Source: Apostichopus parvimensis
Taxonomy: Eukaryota; Echinodermata; Holothuroidea; Aspidochirotida; Stichopodidae
Direction of reading: 5' to 3'
NCBI GenBank assembly: GCA_000934455.1
Contig: JXUT01148805.1
Span: 1-27,464, forward strand
DNA: 27,464 nt
In this document: piece after piece, positions 10,301 to 21,400 of the stretch
Layout of the letters: each line of letters begins with the position of its first letter
Position numbering within the stretch: the stretch's first letter is position 1
The notes under the pieces: model-generated
Database searches by the model: none
What the model saw: the letters and a program-made list of their open reading frames with translations, nothing else
Told to the model about the DNA's origin: nothing
Position numbers and translations under genes: made by a program

Positions 10301-12851
10301 AGGAATGACATAATCTTTCTTATTTTCTTGAATTCTATTCCGTATATTGTGTCAGTACAGTTTAGCTTAAGTATAACCCCTTTATTCTTTGTACCCCCAT
10401 ACTATAATTATCATTAAAAATGACAGACACTAAGACCGGACCTTCCCTTCGTCACACAGACTTCCTACCATCTCGTTTTGCTGGATCTGAAATTAATGAC
10501 GATGGGTCATTGGCACATTTTCTAGCATTTGAAGATTATTTAGTGGCACATGACCTTAGTGACAATGCTGATATATCTGTCATTGTCAATATTTTCAAAA
10601 GAACTCTCTCTGGTACCGCTAGATTGTGGATAGAGGGTAGACAATTCGAAACCATCAAAGATTTACGACATGACTTCTTAAGAAGGTTTAGTCGTAACCA
10701 ATCGTACATTTCACATATTAATTCCTTTAGTAATTTAAATTACATGAAAGGTGAAAGTGCTGACTAGCACCTGTCCAAAATTGTTCAGGAAGCTAAGAAG
10801 CTAAATTATGGACCAACTCAAGTTAGGGACAAATGTTTAACTAGCATCCCAAGTGATTGCTGAACGGCAATACTTATGTCCCTACCACCTGACGCCCCAG
10901 TAAATGACATGGTTACCAAAGCGCAATGCTCTTTTGACCTTCATTCCAACCGACTTCACAGACTTCGGAAGTGACATTTAATATCAGGGAAAAGGACGAA
11001 TCAAATAAATTGACGAGTCTTGTATCTGGCATTCAATCCCTTCAGACAACAGTTGAAAGTATGCATGCGTCCTTTCAGACACCTGAAAAGTCACAGCGTG
11101 ATATCCCTTCTAGACCCTCTCGTTCCCCTTCTCGTCGATTTTCCTCAAGTCCCCGCTCGAGTAGACATAGGTCCCCATTCCGAGCACCATCCCTTCGTCG
11201 TGATAACCGCAGTTCATCTCGTTTGCGACATTACAATTCAGACCGTAGTGGCAGAACTTCAAGTTCGCGTGAGAACATACACACTGTGATATGTTGCTAT
11301 TGTAACAAGCCAGGCCATGTTCAAGCCAAGAGCTTTTTGCGTCAAGCACATTTTGAACAAAATTATCACCAGTTCCCACAGCAAAACTTTATGCCATCTC
11401 AGCCTAATTACAATTGTTCCCAAAATTTAAATACAGCCCAACATTTTTAGATGAGAGTTCCAGTTACTGCGCTTGTTATTTAGGTACTCCCGATCATATT
11501 AACGATACCAGACGTGATATTGAACATGTAGATATGCAATTAAATTCTAGGAATTTCGCCCGAGGAAATCTTCCTGATAGGATATATCCGTCCTTCTTTT
11601 ATTCGATAGTGGTGCTACTCGCACTCTCATTTCACAAAATTTTGCAAAGAAATTCATTCTGGTTCATCCATGAGAAATGTAGGTTGGATGTGAAGTTAAA
11701 GTTATTACAGATGTTCAATATTCTGTACTTGCCTTTATGGTAGCCTTCACGGTAATCCAAAGCGCACCAACTTTCTTGGTTATTGTGAAAATATATACCA
11801 TCGAGGTATCATTTTAAGGATGAACAATTCATATGATACCTTCCACAGCAAGGTTAGAGAGTTTTTTTGCTAACGATTGTGTTTACCATGTTATATTTCT
11901 GGTACACATTCATCTCTTAATGTATATATTTTCTTCGTTAATGTTGTATACCATTTTACTTTTCTTTTCTTGCTTTACTATTTCACTTCAGTTCAATTCT
12001 TCAGCAAAATTCCAAAAGGGATGTAATGTAGTATATAACTTTATATCTCCATCATATTACTTTAAACATGTGCTTCTATGCCTCTTTGTCTTAAGAGTTA
12101 CTACTTACTTCCTGTTCCCCAGTTTATTCACCCCTCACCCACCCCATAATCATAGAAGCCCCCTTTGTCTAATTCCATGAAATATTCATGCTTAACCACA
12201 GATGACAACCTGTTGCATCTCATGTGTATACAAATGTGGTTAGTCATACAGTAGTCATCTCATATGTCCCTTAGTAATTATAAGTAAAAGACTCTGTGAC
12301 CAAGAGTTTATGTCACAGAGAGGTTATTGCCCCTTCACAGGAAGTTGTAATGACTTAAATACTGTAGTTTTTTAGTATGAAAAAGACTTAGCATTCCAGA
12401 CTTCAGAGAGTGTAGTTCAGATACACTCCGGCAATAATATCGCCACACAGAATAAATAAAGCTTATATTCTACAATTATATCTATGTCTGGAGTCTCTCT
12501 TTATCTGCTGTTAATTCTACTTATTCAATAACGGAGCCCTGAACTAATTGAGCCAGAACCCCAACATAACAATAGCTTTGCTTGAACCAAAAAAATACAG
12601 TCGGTTTTTAATGTAGCACTTTGAGTGTAATAAAGAAGCTAATTATAGAAAGAAATGTTTGCTTTTATTTTAAGGTTAAACAGGGCGATGTTGTTGATGT
12701 CGTTCTGAAGGGAAAGCATCCGGATAATAAAGATAGGGAGCTTCCTACAGCAGCGGTGATGCGAGTCAAAGTCTTAAGAATCAGAGAGGAACTGACGTCT
12801 AAAGACAGAGTACCGGTAAAATTGAGGAGATGGAAGCACCTGGAAGTGTGA
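7329..12851 (+). CDS. MTRES1: Mitochondrial transcription rescue factor 1 (S4-domain RNA-binding protein)
   Basis: MTRES1/C6orf203 is a matrix RNA-binding protein that supports mitochondrial transcription and ribosome function. The coding exons are 7329-7789, 8183-8255 and 12675-12851 (TGA); the joins are GT-AG and phase-consistent, giving 236 residues against 240 in human as I recall it. Residues 1-60 are basic, Ser/Gln-rich and poor in acidic residues, fitting a mitochondrial presequence. Residues 91-124 are strongly acidic, as in vertebrate MTRES1. The segment from about 139 (LRIDAILSSGLGISRKKIEDAF) through VKQGDVVDVVL to the C-terminal KLRRWKHLEV is the S4-like RNA-binding domain. I chose the ATG at 7329, with A at -3, because tctctcccatcag ends four bases before it, so the first coding exon starts at 7325. 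Intron 2 is about 4.4 kb, most of it inserted repeats. Confidence 0.93.
8700..9070. repeat. GC-rich inverted-repeat element in MTRES1 intron 2 (possible degraded mobile element)
   Basis: GC-rich ends flank an AT-rich core inside AT-rich intron DNA. The left end holds ggcgcggagcgtaca (8752-8766) and the right end holds tggacgctccgccac (9042-9056). These are imperfect inverted repeats of each other, sharing the GGAGCGT core. A short tandem of gacgct sits at about 9027-9041. There is no transposase-like frame. This could be a MITE-like or solo repeat end. The family is unknown and no target-site duplication is obvious. Confidence 0.35.
9182..9186. repeat. Target-site duplication, left copy (AATAG)
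   Basis: AATAG abuts the TGTAATG start of the 5' LTR and is repeated directly after the 3' LTR at 12571-12575. An alternative reading is a 4-bp duplication (ATAG) with LTRs ending TAACA/TAACG. The 5-bp reading explains the differing last base without a mutation. Confidence 0.8.
9187..9730 (+). repeat. 5' LTR
   Basis: It begins TGTAATGTAGTA and ends ccaacgtaac, and is matched along its full length by 12022-12570. It contains AATAAA at 9609-9614 (polyadenylation signal) and a 9-bp perfect hairpin stem, CTCTGTGAC (9451-9459) with GTCACAGAG (9471-9479). The U3/R border cannot be set by eye. Confidence 0.95.
9732..9750 (+). promoter_or_regulatory. Putative tRNA primer-binding site
   Basis: tggcgcaccaacctggtcg begins one base after the 5' LTR. 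The TGG start is what pairs with the CCA end of a tRNA primer in LTR elements. I could not name the tRNA with confidence. Confidence 0.65.
10420..11450 (+). pseudogene. gag: Retrotransposon gag, broken
   Basis: Gag forms the particle that packages element RNA. The first frame (10420-10767) reads as a Ty3/gypsy capsid-type domain, with a FAGSEINDDGSLAHFLAFEDY opening and a SGTARLWIEG and LRHDFLRRFS core typical of Retrotrans_gag. It is stopped by TAG at 10765-10767 and again by TGA at 10861-10863, then shifts frame around 10930-10965. The rest (to the stop at 11448-11450) is an Arg/Ser-rich stretch and a zinc knuckle at 11292-11333. The knuckle keeps Cys, Cys and His, but its last Cys is Ser (AGC), a likely TGC-to-AGC change. 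The copy cannot make intact Gag. Confidence 0.88.
11581..11671 (+). pseudogene. Retroelement aspartic protease fragment
   Basis: In the frame starting at 11581, a hydrophobic strand leads into DSGAT (11605-11619), the catalytic motif of retropepsins, followed by RTLISQNFAKKF, the usual context of this motif. The frame stops with TGA at 11669-11671. The flap and C-terminal half of the enzyme are not seen, so only the N-terminal part survives. The internal deletion probably begins shortly after this point. Confidence 0.8.
11740..12021 (+). other. Retroelement 3' non-coding segment with polypurine tract
   Basis: No frame recognisable as reverse transcriptase, RNase H or integrase. The last bases, aaaaggga (12014-12021), form a polypurine tract directly against the TG of the 3' LTR, where plus-strand DNA synthesis would start. 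Confidence 0.7.
12022..12570 (+). repeat. 3' LTR
   Basis: Homologous to the 5' LTR from TGTAATGTAGTA to ccaacataac, with scattered substitutions and small indels, including extra bases near 12245-12255. AATAAA lies at 12451-12456. The two LTRs differ at many positions, so the insertion is not recent. AATAG follows at 12571-12575 as the right target-site copy. Confidence 0.95.
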
Positions 12852-13180
12852 TAGGAAAGTTTCCAATTTAAATAGGCGGCCCTTGACTTGATTCTCCAGA
12901 AATATTGAATTGACAACAATTTTTCTACACAAGCTTTGACTCTGTAATTGGTTTACAGAAGTTTGTCAGATAAATTATTTACTTAAGAAATGGACAAATA
13001 AGTGTAATTTTTATTAAGCCGGTTTTTCATAATATTACTTATTCATGGCAAATTTGTCAGTGAGAACCCAAAGGGCATTTCTATTATTATTATATGAACT
13101 CTTAAACTAAAGTCTATAAAGGTGGTATCCTGCAATATTATTGTACACACCTAGAGTGGTTTCCTTCCAAGTACGATTGC
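12852..13180 (+). other. Probable MTRES1 3' UTR
   Basis: AT-rich sequence after the MTRES1 stop codon, with no alternative frame. No clear AATAAA was found before the low-complexity tract, so the polyadenylation site is not assigned. Confidence 0.35.
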
Positions 13181-13189
13181 AAATGAAAA

Positions 13190-13620
13190 AAGTGAACAAC
13201 TGGAAGTTGAAAAACTAGAAAATGGAAACATTCCGCCCCCCAAAAGAACTTAAATAATCCAGTTGGAAAAGAACCAAAACAATCCAACCCAACAAAATTG
13301 CAACCAAAAAACCAAGGAACAACTTCAAGGTAACTAAAGGGAAAAGGAAGAATTAATAAAAGGCAAAAAACAATGGTTCAAAAAAAAGGTTGGGCCAAAA
13401 ACATTTGAAAGAAAAAACTTAAAAAGCAAGGAAAGAACAAGAGGGAAGAACAAAAAAAAGGCATTAAAAAAAAGGGGAACCAAGAAAAAAACCGCCCTAA
13501 AGAAACAAAAAAGAATTGAAAAAAGTAAACAATTTGGGGAACTTAACAAAAAACCCCGGTAACCAGACCCAAACAAGGAACAAAGGAAAAAGAACAAGGC
13601 CTGCAGTTCAAAAGAACCTT
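13190..13620. repeat. A-rich, T-poor homopolymer tract
   Basis: About 430 bp made almost wholly of A with scattered G and C; T is rare. Bases very often come in doubled or longer runs (aacc, ggtt, aaaaaaa, cccc). The base composition changes abruptly at both ends. The long minus-strand frame inside it is only a product of the missing T's. It may be a real strand-asymmetric repeat or a badly resolved stretch of the assembly. Confidence 0.7.
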
Positions 13621-16600
13621 CCCCCCTTTGTATATTTCCTACTCAAAAAGTCATGGCATCACACTCTGTAAACATATGCTGGGTGGTTACTATAGCAACT
13701 CTCTTAATACTGTGTTTGATATTACATCATCATTTGATCAACTCACACCTATCCATGGACCTTTGTTAATACATGAGATGTTGATCTCCCTGGATTAGGA
13801 AGCTTAATTATCTGCTTTAGTTCATTTCATTTATTCATTTATTGCTTGCGTGACTATGCTGCTGTCAATTTATCTGCTGGGTGAAAAAGGTTCTTTCAAG
13901 GACCACTAATGGGGGGGGGGGAAGGGGGAGTGAACATATGAGGTTATAGATGTGACTACTCTTATACATAGTAACTGTGCTTGATGACATATCAAATGTG
14001 AACCATTGGCCAGCTTATGTAACATTCTGTTCTATCATATGATTACTATTAAACATGGAACAAAGTTCCTTGTAATAAGAAAATGGGTCATGTAGTGTAT
14101 TTCGTAGAATTTTGTGACTATTTATCCTGTTTAATTACTATGTATTCCACATTGCCTTTTATGTTAAAGATTCAATTTCATGAAATTTATAACTTAACTA
14201 GTGTAGTAATATACAGGTATTATGAAAATGTACTGAATACAATACCAGATTTGAATGGTCCTAAATTGTGAGCAAATGAGCATTCATTAAATCATGGGCA
14301 AGTGATGAATTATATGGTAGTAATTTTAATTCCTTGGGAAGTCATTAATTTCATTAAACAATGCAATTTAAGCATCAACATCACTCAACGAAAACTGCAG
14401 ATATCTTGTTATCACTTTGGTGGTGTTTGGAACACTTTTTTTAACAAAAGGTTTAATTTTGTTATTTGTAATATTGATTTAACAGATATATAATTTTATT
14501 GTTGGGGAAAGATTCATTAGGCAGCATTATGCCACAGTCAATCTAACTTGCGAGAAAAATGTCTGAAATTTTGTGAGATATTCTGCAGAATTCTGAGCAA
14601 ACCTTGCTCTCAAAATGTCAGAGGTCACTAGAGTGTTATATTTATAAATGTAACCATTTCAATCCAGTTTGAATTCTGGGCAAATTTATACTGTAATACA
14701 ACCAACCAATCATGTTAACCTTGCCATTTCCAAATCCAGCCAATTCCTGTCCACTGATGATGCAAAGTAGATAAATCTACTTAACTCCCAAGGTTATGAG
14801 TAAAGATTGATTGGGTGTAATGTACATGGTTCAGCAACTACAAACCAAAGTCCAAAATTTTAGGTCATTCAGGAGTGCATTGTATCATCAGGGCAAAAAT
14901 GTACCTCATTCAAGTGGTCTAGCCATGAGGCCTCTATGGGCCGAGGTCCCCAACCCTTCCAACCAAACAAGGAGAAACCAGCTGAGATGGTTGTGATATT
15001 CAACCATGTTACAACAGTACCAGAAATGTATTCTCTCCTATCCTATCCTGCCCCTTCCTAACATGCAAAGTGGTAGGCCCAAATACCATAGGGTACTCTG
15101 CAGAAAATACAATCATGCCTTCCTCAATGTCTCGCTTTTCTTTTATCAATACAGTCCTCTATAACCTCATGTATCTGCTTATAGCAAACGCACAAATGTT
15201 TTGGTGCCTTGTTTATGTCATCGAACGACATGTGTTCATGTAAAACTTTTATGCAATAAATTTGAGCATGCAAAAGAATGCGTATCTCCAATAATAGCAG
15301 CATGTTTTTGTTTATCTGTTGGGATTCTACCTCACCCCTTTCCCATAAAGAGGTTACAATATTATATCCTGCCTCACATCTGAGGAAACTTCCTATTTTC
15401 ATTTGCTTTGAAATCCCAAAGACACAAGTTTCAAGGTTTTTCTCTATTTCTTCTGAACCGAGCATGAGAATTTTATATTTTTCTCACATAGGAACAAAGA
15501 GCTCCGCAAACTAAACTAGAAATAATGAATGAACAATCAAAAAAGATGACACTGAAATTAAGCCTGTTGAATTGTTTCTGTCCAATAATGACTTTTATTT
15601 AAAATAGGGCAAATTGTACAAACAATCATTCTCTCCTTGTTGAATTATTGAGTAAGCATAAATTTGTCATGCAAGTAAAACATTCAGTGTGACCAAGATG
15701 GGCACTTTATTCCACATAAACCATCACAGATGAACATGTAGAATCACTTCATGAACCAGCAAACTCTGTTAATCTCTATAGCAACAAACACCATTTATAA
15801 ACCAACCTCTACCCCCCCTCTCCCATGCCCCCTCCCAGCCATTGCAACATCATTCTTGCCTTCTTTGTTTACTGCCTATCACCTAAACGCAACCTACTAC
15901 CTTGCGGTAGCCTACCATGTTTGATAGCAAAAAAAAGCATAAACTGCGACAATATTAAACAATCTTCAGTAATTTTATTATGAGAACATTTCAGAAAAAT
16001 CTTTAATGTAGAGATTTTTTCAGCTAGTCCAATAAAATTTGATACCTATCAGTGAGCTGATATGCTTTACAGCAAAAATTCATCAATTCTTCTATCATCG
16101 TGTGGAATGTTTAAAATTAGCCTATATTCTCTAAGGCAATTGGTGAAGTTTTTTTAAAGGGAACATTGAAGAATATTAGTATGTGGTAGACATGGTCTAT
16201 ATATATATCACATTCTTAGACATAGTTTGAACCTTCCATTTTTTTATTAAAACCTTGGATCACAATAAAAATTTCATTACTTTTTGTAATCAATTTATCA
16301 GATTCTTCTGATGTAGGCAATGTTAACTCTATCATTGCAAAATAAAAAGACCCTAAATTAAATGTGAAAATTGAGCTTGGCGGTGAACTGCATAGACAAA
16401 ATATTATAGTAATGAAACTACTTCAGTTTAAGCATGCACTATAACAAATTAGCCAAACCCAGACGAACTCTACAAATACAGTCATGCACCCAGCATTTCT
16501 ACAGCATATTGTTTGTCTTTTAAGTTTGTTTTGATATTTTATTTAATAAATAAACTAAGTATGCTCGACTGACTTTTTTAAGATGTAAAATCAAACGCTG

Positions 16601-18010
16601 CATTTTTGTGTTGACTCTGCCACAGTGTGCTGGTTACCACACTCGACCACTTTCAGGAAAGATCAAGGTACTTTGAAAACAATAGGACGTATTTATAGTC
16701 CCATCAAAATCACAGCGGGAATAAGGAAGTCAGACAGATATTACATTAACTTTGTGGGACACAAATAATCTGTTTTGAATTGAAACCGATAAAAGCTCTT
16801 GAAATAATAGCTAGAAGCAGCCCAGTAGTTTTCACCACACTATCTCGTAGAGCGAGGGCTCTATGTTTATGTAAGTATACCTTGGTGAGAGTGACTTAAA
16901 ATTACAACCCCATTTAAAAATACAGCTTAAAGAGTGTAAAGGTAATGTTGGTAGTGATATTGATTCCAGATGGACGTCTGACCGAGCCATAAATTGCTAT
17001 CGGCCGAGTGAGATGACCAATGGTGCTGGAGCATTGAAACGAGCGGCGCTTTTTTGGCAACTCGGATAAAACTGGAACCTTTTTGCTACCACAAGGAAAT
17101 TAGCATCGATGGCACCTCAACCTGACAGGACCTTCGATACCTTGGACTCAGCAAGCACAACGGATCCAAGTCAGTGATCGTGTAGGGCAAGCTGACCCTG
17201 GTGGGATGATATTCCTGTGCACTGATAAAGCCAACGTTTAACTAGCTGCAATGAAGAAACTAGGCAATATCTAGCATGCACCATTCCATGACATGGGGTT
17301 GGTGGGATGGGGGGGGGGTAAAGTTAATGCACTCTACAGGTACATTTTAATAAACAGTATGTATGCCTTGCTATTTAACATCCATGGTTTTCATGGCAAC
17401 AAGATTTTAACCAGATCTCACCAACAATCTACTTTCACTTCTCTTCCAAATGTTGTCTCTTGTCAAAGGGATATTTGCTGTAAAAATTAGTTTGCATTTA
17501 ATTGTAATATTTTTGTGCATGATCTACACCAACCCCACTACATAATAATCATATCCAACTTTATGATTACAGAAACTTCATATACTTTGCATTTTCTTCC
17601 TCTTTTCGCTACATGCAGATCAGCTCTGTCCGAGACTGACCTACAGAAGACTGTCTTGGTTAGGGAATTTCCCATTCTGTGATGTGGTTACAGCAGTGGG
17701 GTGAAAGAACATTGTGCCTTACAAAATGGTCACTGTAAACATTATCTGGCCATAACTGAACATAGTTGTCATTAATACTGTTGCATTTGTCAACGTACAA
17801 CGCAGATAATCAAATACATTTCCACAGCTAGGAACCAATGAGGACATAACATACTGATACATGATCCATCTGAGGTTGATACAGCACAATGTAGTACCTG
17901 ATATGATTTCTTGTAGGTCATCTACAATGTACAGTACTGTTTCTTTCACTTCTGAATTTCCACAATCCTGATATTCTTATCTTGTAGAACTGAAATATCA
18001 AACTTCCTTG
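13621..18010. other. Spacer between convergent MTRES1 and NUS1, no recognised gene
   Basis: AT-rich, with a G-homopolymer at 13911-13921, another G-run near 17311-17319 and a short TA repeat near 16198-16208. Several short frames exist on both strands, but none shows conserved motifs or paired splice sites. Its right part may be transcribed as NUS1 3' UTR. Confidence 0.4.
15124..15465 (-). CDS. Hypothetical 113-residue ORF, unrecognised
   Basis: An intact ATG-to-TGA frame on the minus strand with no close neighbour. Composition is protein-like: a charged start, then helical stretches such as LLLLEIRILLHAQIYCIKVL and a basic end KRKARH. It has no signal peptide, zinc motif or domain I can name. 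Two plus-strand frames are also open across part of it, which weakens the case. It could be a chance frame, a terminal exon of a gene whose other exons I missed, or the remnant of an old insertion. Confidence 0.2.
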   Translation of the reverse strand: MLGSEEIEKNLETCVFGISKQMKIGSFLRCEAGYNIVTSLWERGEVESQQINKNMLLLLEIRILLHAQIYCIKVLHEHMSFDDINKAPKHLCVCYKQIHEVIEDCIDKRKARH

Positions 18011-18029
18011 CTTTGTTTGCTGCACATCT

Positions 18030-18440
18030 ATGCAATGACTGATATCAGGTGGTAACAAAATGCAGCACCATCTTTATAAAAGAATTATAAGTTAGATACA
18101 GATAATCCCTCTGCTAATAACAGTGCACATCCTCTAACATAGAGGATGGTGTCATCAGTGGGATTTGTAAGTGTGCTGCAGATAACATCCATCTTCCACC
18201 AATCTGGAACAATGGCTGATATCAGATGGCAAGAAATTAACATATCTACACCCTTTGCTTAACATCATCATTGAAGATCCTTTATATTCAAGCATAACAG
18301 CAGGTGTCATCCATGGCAATCACTGGTAACAGGTGGCGATAAAATAGCACACCTATCTTTGATTCCTCAGTTGGTGTCAGAAGTGGGATGCAGAGGATCA
18401 TTCGTTGGACGCTGCGCATCCTCTATGTCATATACTGGGG
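18030..18440 (-). repeat. Decayed repeats and hairpin in the NUS1 3' UTR
   Basis: Three related segments start near 18035, 18212 and 18319 (plus-strand core ctgatatcaggtgg / ctgatatcagatgg / ctggtaacaggtgg, then aaaat..gca). Two ggtgtca..agtgggat segments lie near 18148 and 18374. Between them is a perfect 8-bp stem, CATCCTCT (18128-18135) and AGAGGATG (18141-18148), with a 5-nt loop. A further catcctcta copy is at 18417-18425. All of this directly follows the NUS1 stop codon, so it is probably transcribed. Confidence 0.55.
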
Positions 18441-21400
18441 TCATTTCCCAAATCGTTGCTCTGTCCTTGCAAATACGTGGAGCAGGTCAAGTAAAGATTT
18501 GTAATCAAAGCCATGATGACTAGGGTAGGATCTGAGAGAACAAAGAAATTTCATTTGCTGTTAGTAATTCATGAATTCATCCAAAATAGTTGAAAATCAA
18601 ATACAGGGAAAAGAGGACTTACTGAAATGCTTCATCAAAGTGTCGGTAAATGTATCAAAGTTATGAGACTATACAGGGTGTTATAAGTGAACCAAGGACA
18701 ATGAATTTATGTTTAATGAAAACTTGGCAAGAAGGAATCTTCAGGCCAGCTAACAAAGATTTAATACAATGGTCATTCTTTTCCCAAAGTTGCACTCATT
18801 CCCCCAAAAAGACTAAACATGTGACTTTTCATTATTTTGTACAAAAGCTTTGCAATTCCAAATATTTATTCAAAATATCCCCAGTGATATATTCACTTCT
18901 TAATTCTTGACTTGTCACTGTTTAGTATTCATATGGACGGTTACCTTTGATTTTACATATGACACTAAGATATATGATAACCATAGAACCCTTGAACCAG
19001 CTGTTTATATAACCTTTGTAACTTGGGATGCAAAAACACAGAACTTTGTGATTTTTTAGTGCTACTTTCAAACTGGCAGAAATAAAAGATTTCCACTTTG
19101 TTCTCTTCAAATTACTCCAAGAAAAATGGTCACCTCCATACACTGTTTCAACGTGAAACTATCCATATGTGACAGCACTCTGTTGAAAACTAAAATAACG
19201 GTTAAGTCATGTTCATACATTCTCCCCACTTTGTATCAACGCATATATAATACTGGTTTGTAACAACAGCTTTACGACCAGTCGCATTTAGTACAAACTA
19301 ATTTGTACCATCCCATGTACATTGTACATAGAATGCATGTTTCAAAACATTCATGTTATGTCATCAATGGAATTTAACCATCAGGATGATGATGAGGCTT
19401 TCATTTTGAAATAATTTGGTTGTCTAATGGGTACAAATTCCAAATCTTGCAGCCTTCCATTGAAATTAAGCATCTTCTAAAGCAAGGTGGAAATAACTTA
19501 CATAATTTCTGTGAGTCTGATCTGCCAGGGCAAATAGCCAAGGAGACTGCTGATGGTTCCAAATTTAAATATTAACTCCGGATCAGGAAAACTGTGAGTT
19601 GCTGAAGAGAGAAAATATGTTATCCAGAGTAACTCTACTCGATGAAAAAAGCAAAGCTCTAATGTTTCATATTATGCTGGTCACCCTAGACTAAACCATG
19701 TACATTTATATCCCGTCAGAATCAGGGAATCATTTATCCGGTTTCACATCGCAAAATGCTGTGTAAAATGCTGTGCAACATGATATGTAAATTGCTACAC
19801 AAGCCCAAAGATGTATAGCAAGTTTTTACACAGGAAAGTAATATTTTACAAAGGGACAAAATTCAGAGCCTTCAACACTGCTACACATAATTTTGAACAC
19901 TAAATTATTCTCTGAGTATAAATAGAAAGATTGGGGCATTAATGTTGCTTACAAGTAATAGCTTGTCACAGGTTAAGTTATAAAGTGCTGATTCCCTGAC
20001 AACAATTAAAAAATTTCAAGTGGCACCTTTTGGATTTTTTTTTTTTTTTAAATGGAAATATCTGAAGCTTTTTAAGCAGGAGTACACATCACACGGACCT
20101 TACACATCCCTATAGAGCTTTCTAAGTACCTTGCTACAGTACAATTTTTCAACCCCCCTTGGTAACCTCATCCACAGCAAATTTGCAATTCATGTTTAGT
20201 CAGCTGTGTGTATCATAGAATTACAAATAGTTATTTGGAATCAATACAGACACGTCTGATGCAGACATCTGTGTTAATAAAATCGAGAAACAAAACAAGA
20301 ATTGATCAAATGAAGAACAAAACAAAGCATTTCTACAAATGCTTATTTGTTTTCCATTTTTTTAAATTAAAAAACTGAAAACATTTTTTGGTCAAACAGG
20401 AATGCACATCCACATGCAACAGTGCAAGCTTTTCCAGTTTGTTGGATAAGGGAGAGATGGGGTGAGGGGGGTGCTGTGGCCGAGTGGATAAAGGCGGTGG
20501 CATTTGAAACATTGAGGCTTAGCAATCGGGAGGGTCGGGGTTCGATTCCCGGCCGGGTCATAGTAAGGTGGGTTTTTCATCCAAGAGCAATCTACGGTTT
20601 TCCCATCTGAAATGACTTTCTAAATTGAAAAGATTCCAAATTTGAGTTAAAATGTTGAATTGGAAGCCACCCGATGTTTGTTGTTGTAATCCATAAGCCC
20701 TTGCTGGGTTTCTCCCACATTTGTGGTCGCTTAAGCGTCGTAAAAATAACTGCTGATTATTGATTATGATTATTATTAATGGGGGGGGGGGGGCATAATA
20801 AACTACCTCATCCATAGAATCATTACAGATAAGAACCACAACTCACCTTGAAGCCATTTATTTAGATCAAATTCTTCTTGCTGTTTCACTTCATTGCAGT
20901 ATTGCTTTGCTGCCCTCACCAGGGTAGGCTGTCCATCACCAGGTTCAAGTATGTACAGTTGGGTCGTACAAAGTTTGGAATTTTTACGAGAACAATCTGT
21001 AAATCGAAGAAAGGTGCACACTTGCATAATTTACAGTACACGGTTAGCCAGGTCTTTTATAAAACCCTGAAGCCTGCAGGTAAACACAAACGACCAAATC
21101 AAAATTGACCCATTTAAAAAATGCATACATTTCATGGTCCTGTAAGTTTCATAGAAGCAATGTATTGTCAACACTGAGTTGAACTTACAGCACTTAAAGA
21201 TAAGGATATCACTGTACTTACTAAAGTACCAAGAACTACAGCATCAATGATGAAATACTCAACAAAACCAGAACTGATCAGTGGATGAAATGTTAAAGGG
21301 AAACTAAACTAAAATAAATATACTGTATAATTCAGAGAACAAAGGAACAAAGAAAACCTTTCTCATAAGCAGCTTTTGCAGTTAACTTACAGTAAGTGTG

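Larger units (their letters stand above)
9187..12570 (+). mobile_element. Internally deleted Ty3/gypsy-like LTR retrotransposon
   Basis: A 3.4-kb element sits in MTRES1 intron 2 in the same orientation as the gene. It has two LTRs of about 545-550 bp, a putative primer-binding site next to the 5' LTR, a purine tract abutting the 3' LTR and a 5-bp direct repeat AATAG outside both LTRs (9182-9186 and 12571-12575). Inside are a leader of about 690 bp, a gag gene with stops and a frameshift, and a fragment of the aspartic protease. Reverse transcriptase, RNase H and integrase are absent; only about 300 bp of non-coding sequence separates the protease fragment from the PPT. It is non-autonomous. 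The gag fold and zinc knuckle favour Ty3/gypsy, but without RT the family cannot be fixed. Confidence 0.93.

Noticed and set aside
11020..11379. Overlapping plus- and minus-strand ORFs within gag
   Set aside because: They are other-frame readings of the Arg/Ser-rich part of gag; only the frame carrying the zinc knuckle is credible.
13334..13597. Phe/Leu-rich minus-strand ORF
   Set aside because: It exists only because the tract lacks T on the plus strand and so lacks stop codons on the minus strand. No motif or splice context supports it.
17719..17949. 76-codon minus-strand ORF downstream of NUS1
   Set aside because: It lies after the NUS1 stop in probable 3' UTR or spacer, with no motif.
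20471..20560. A functional tRNA-Ser gene
   Set aside because: Boxes A and B are present, but the acceptor-stem ends do not pair well and a SINE body follows directly.
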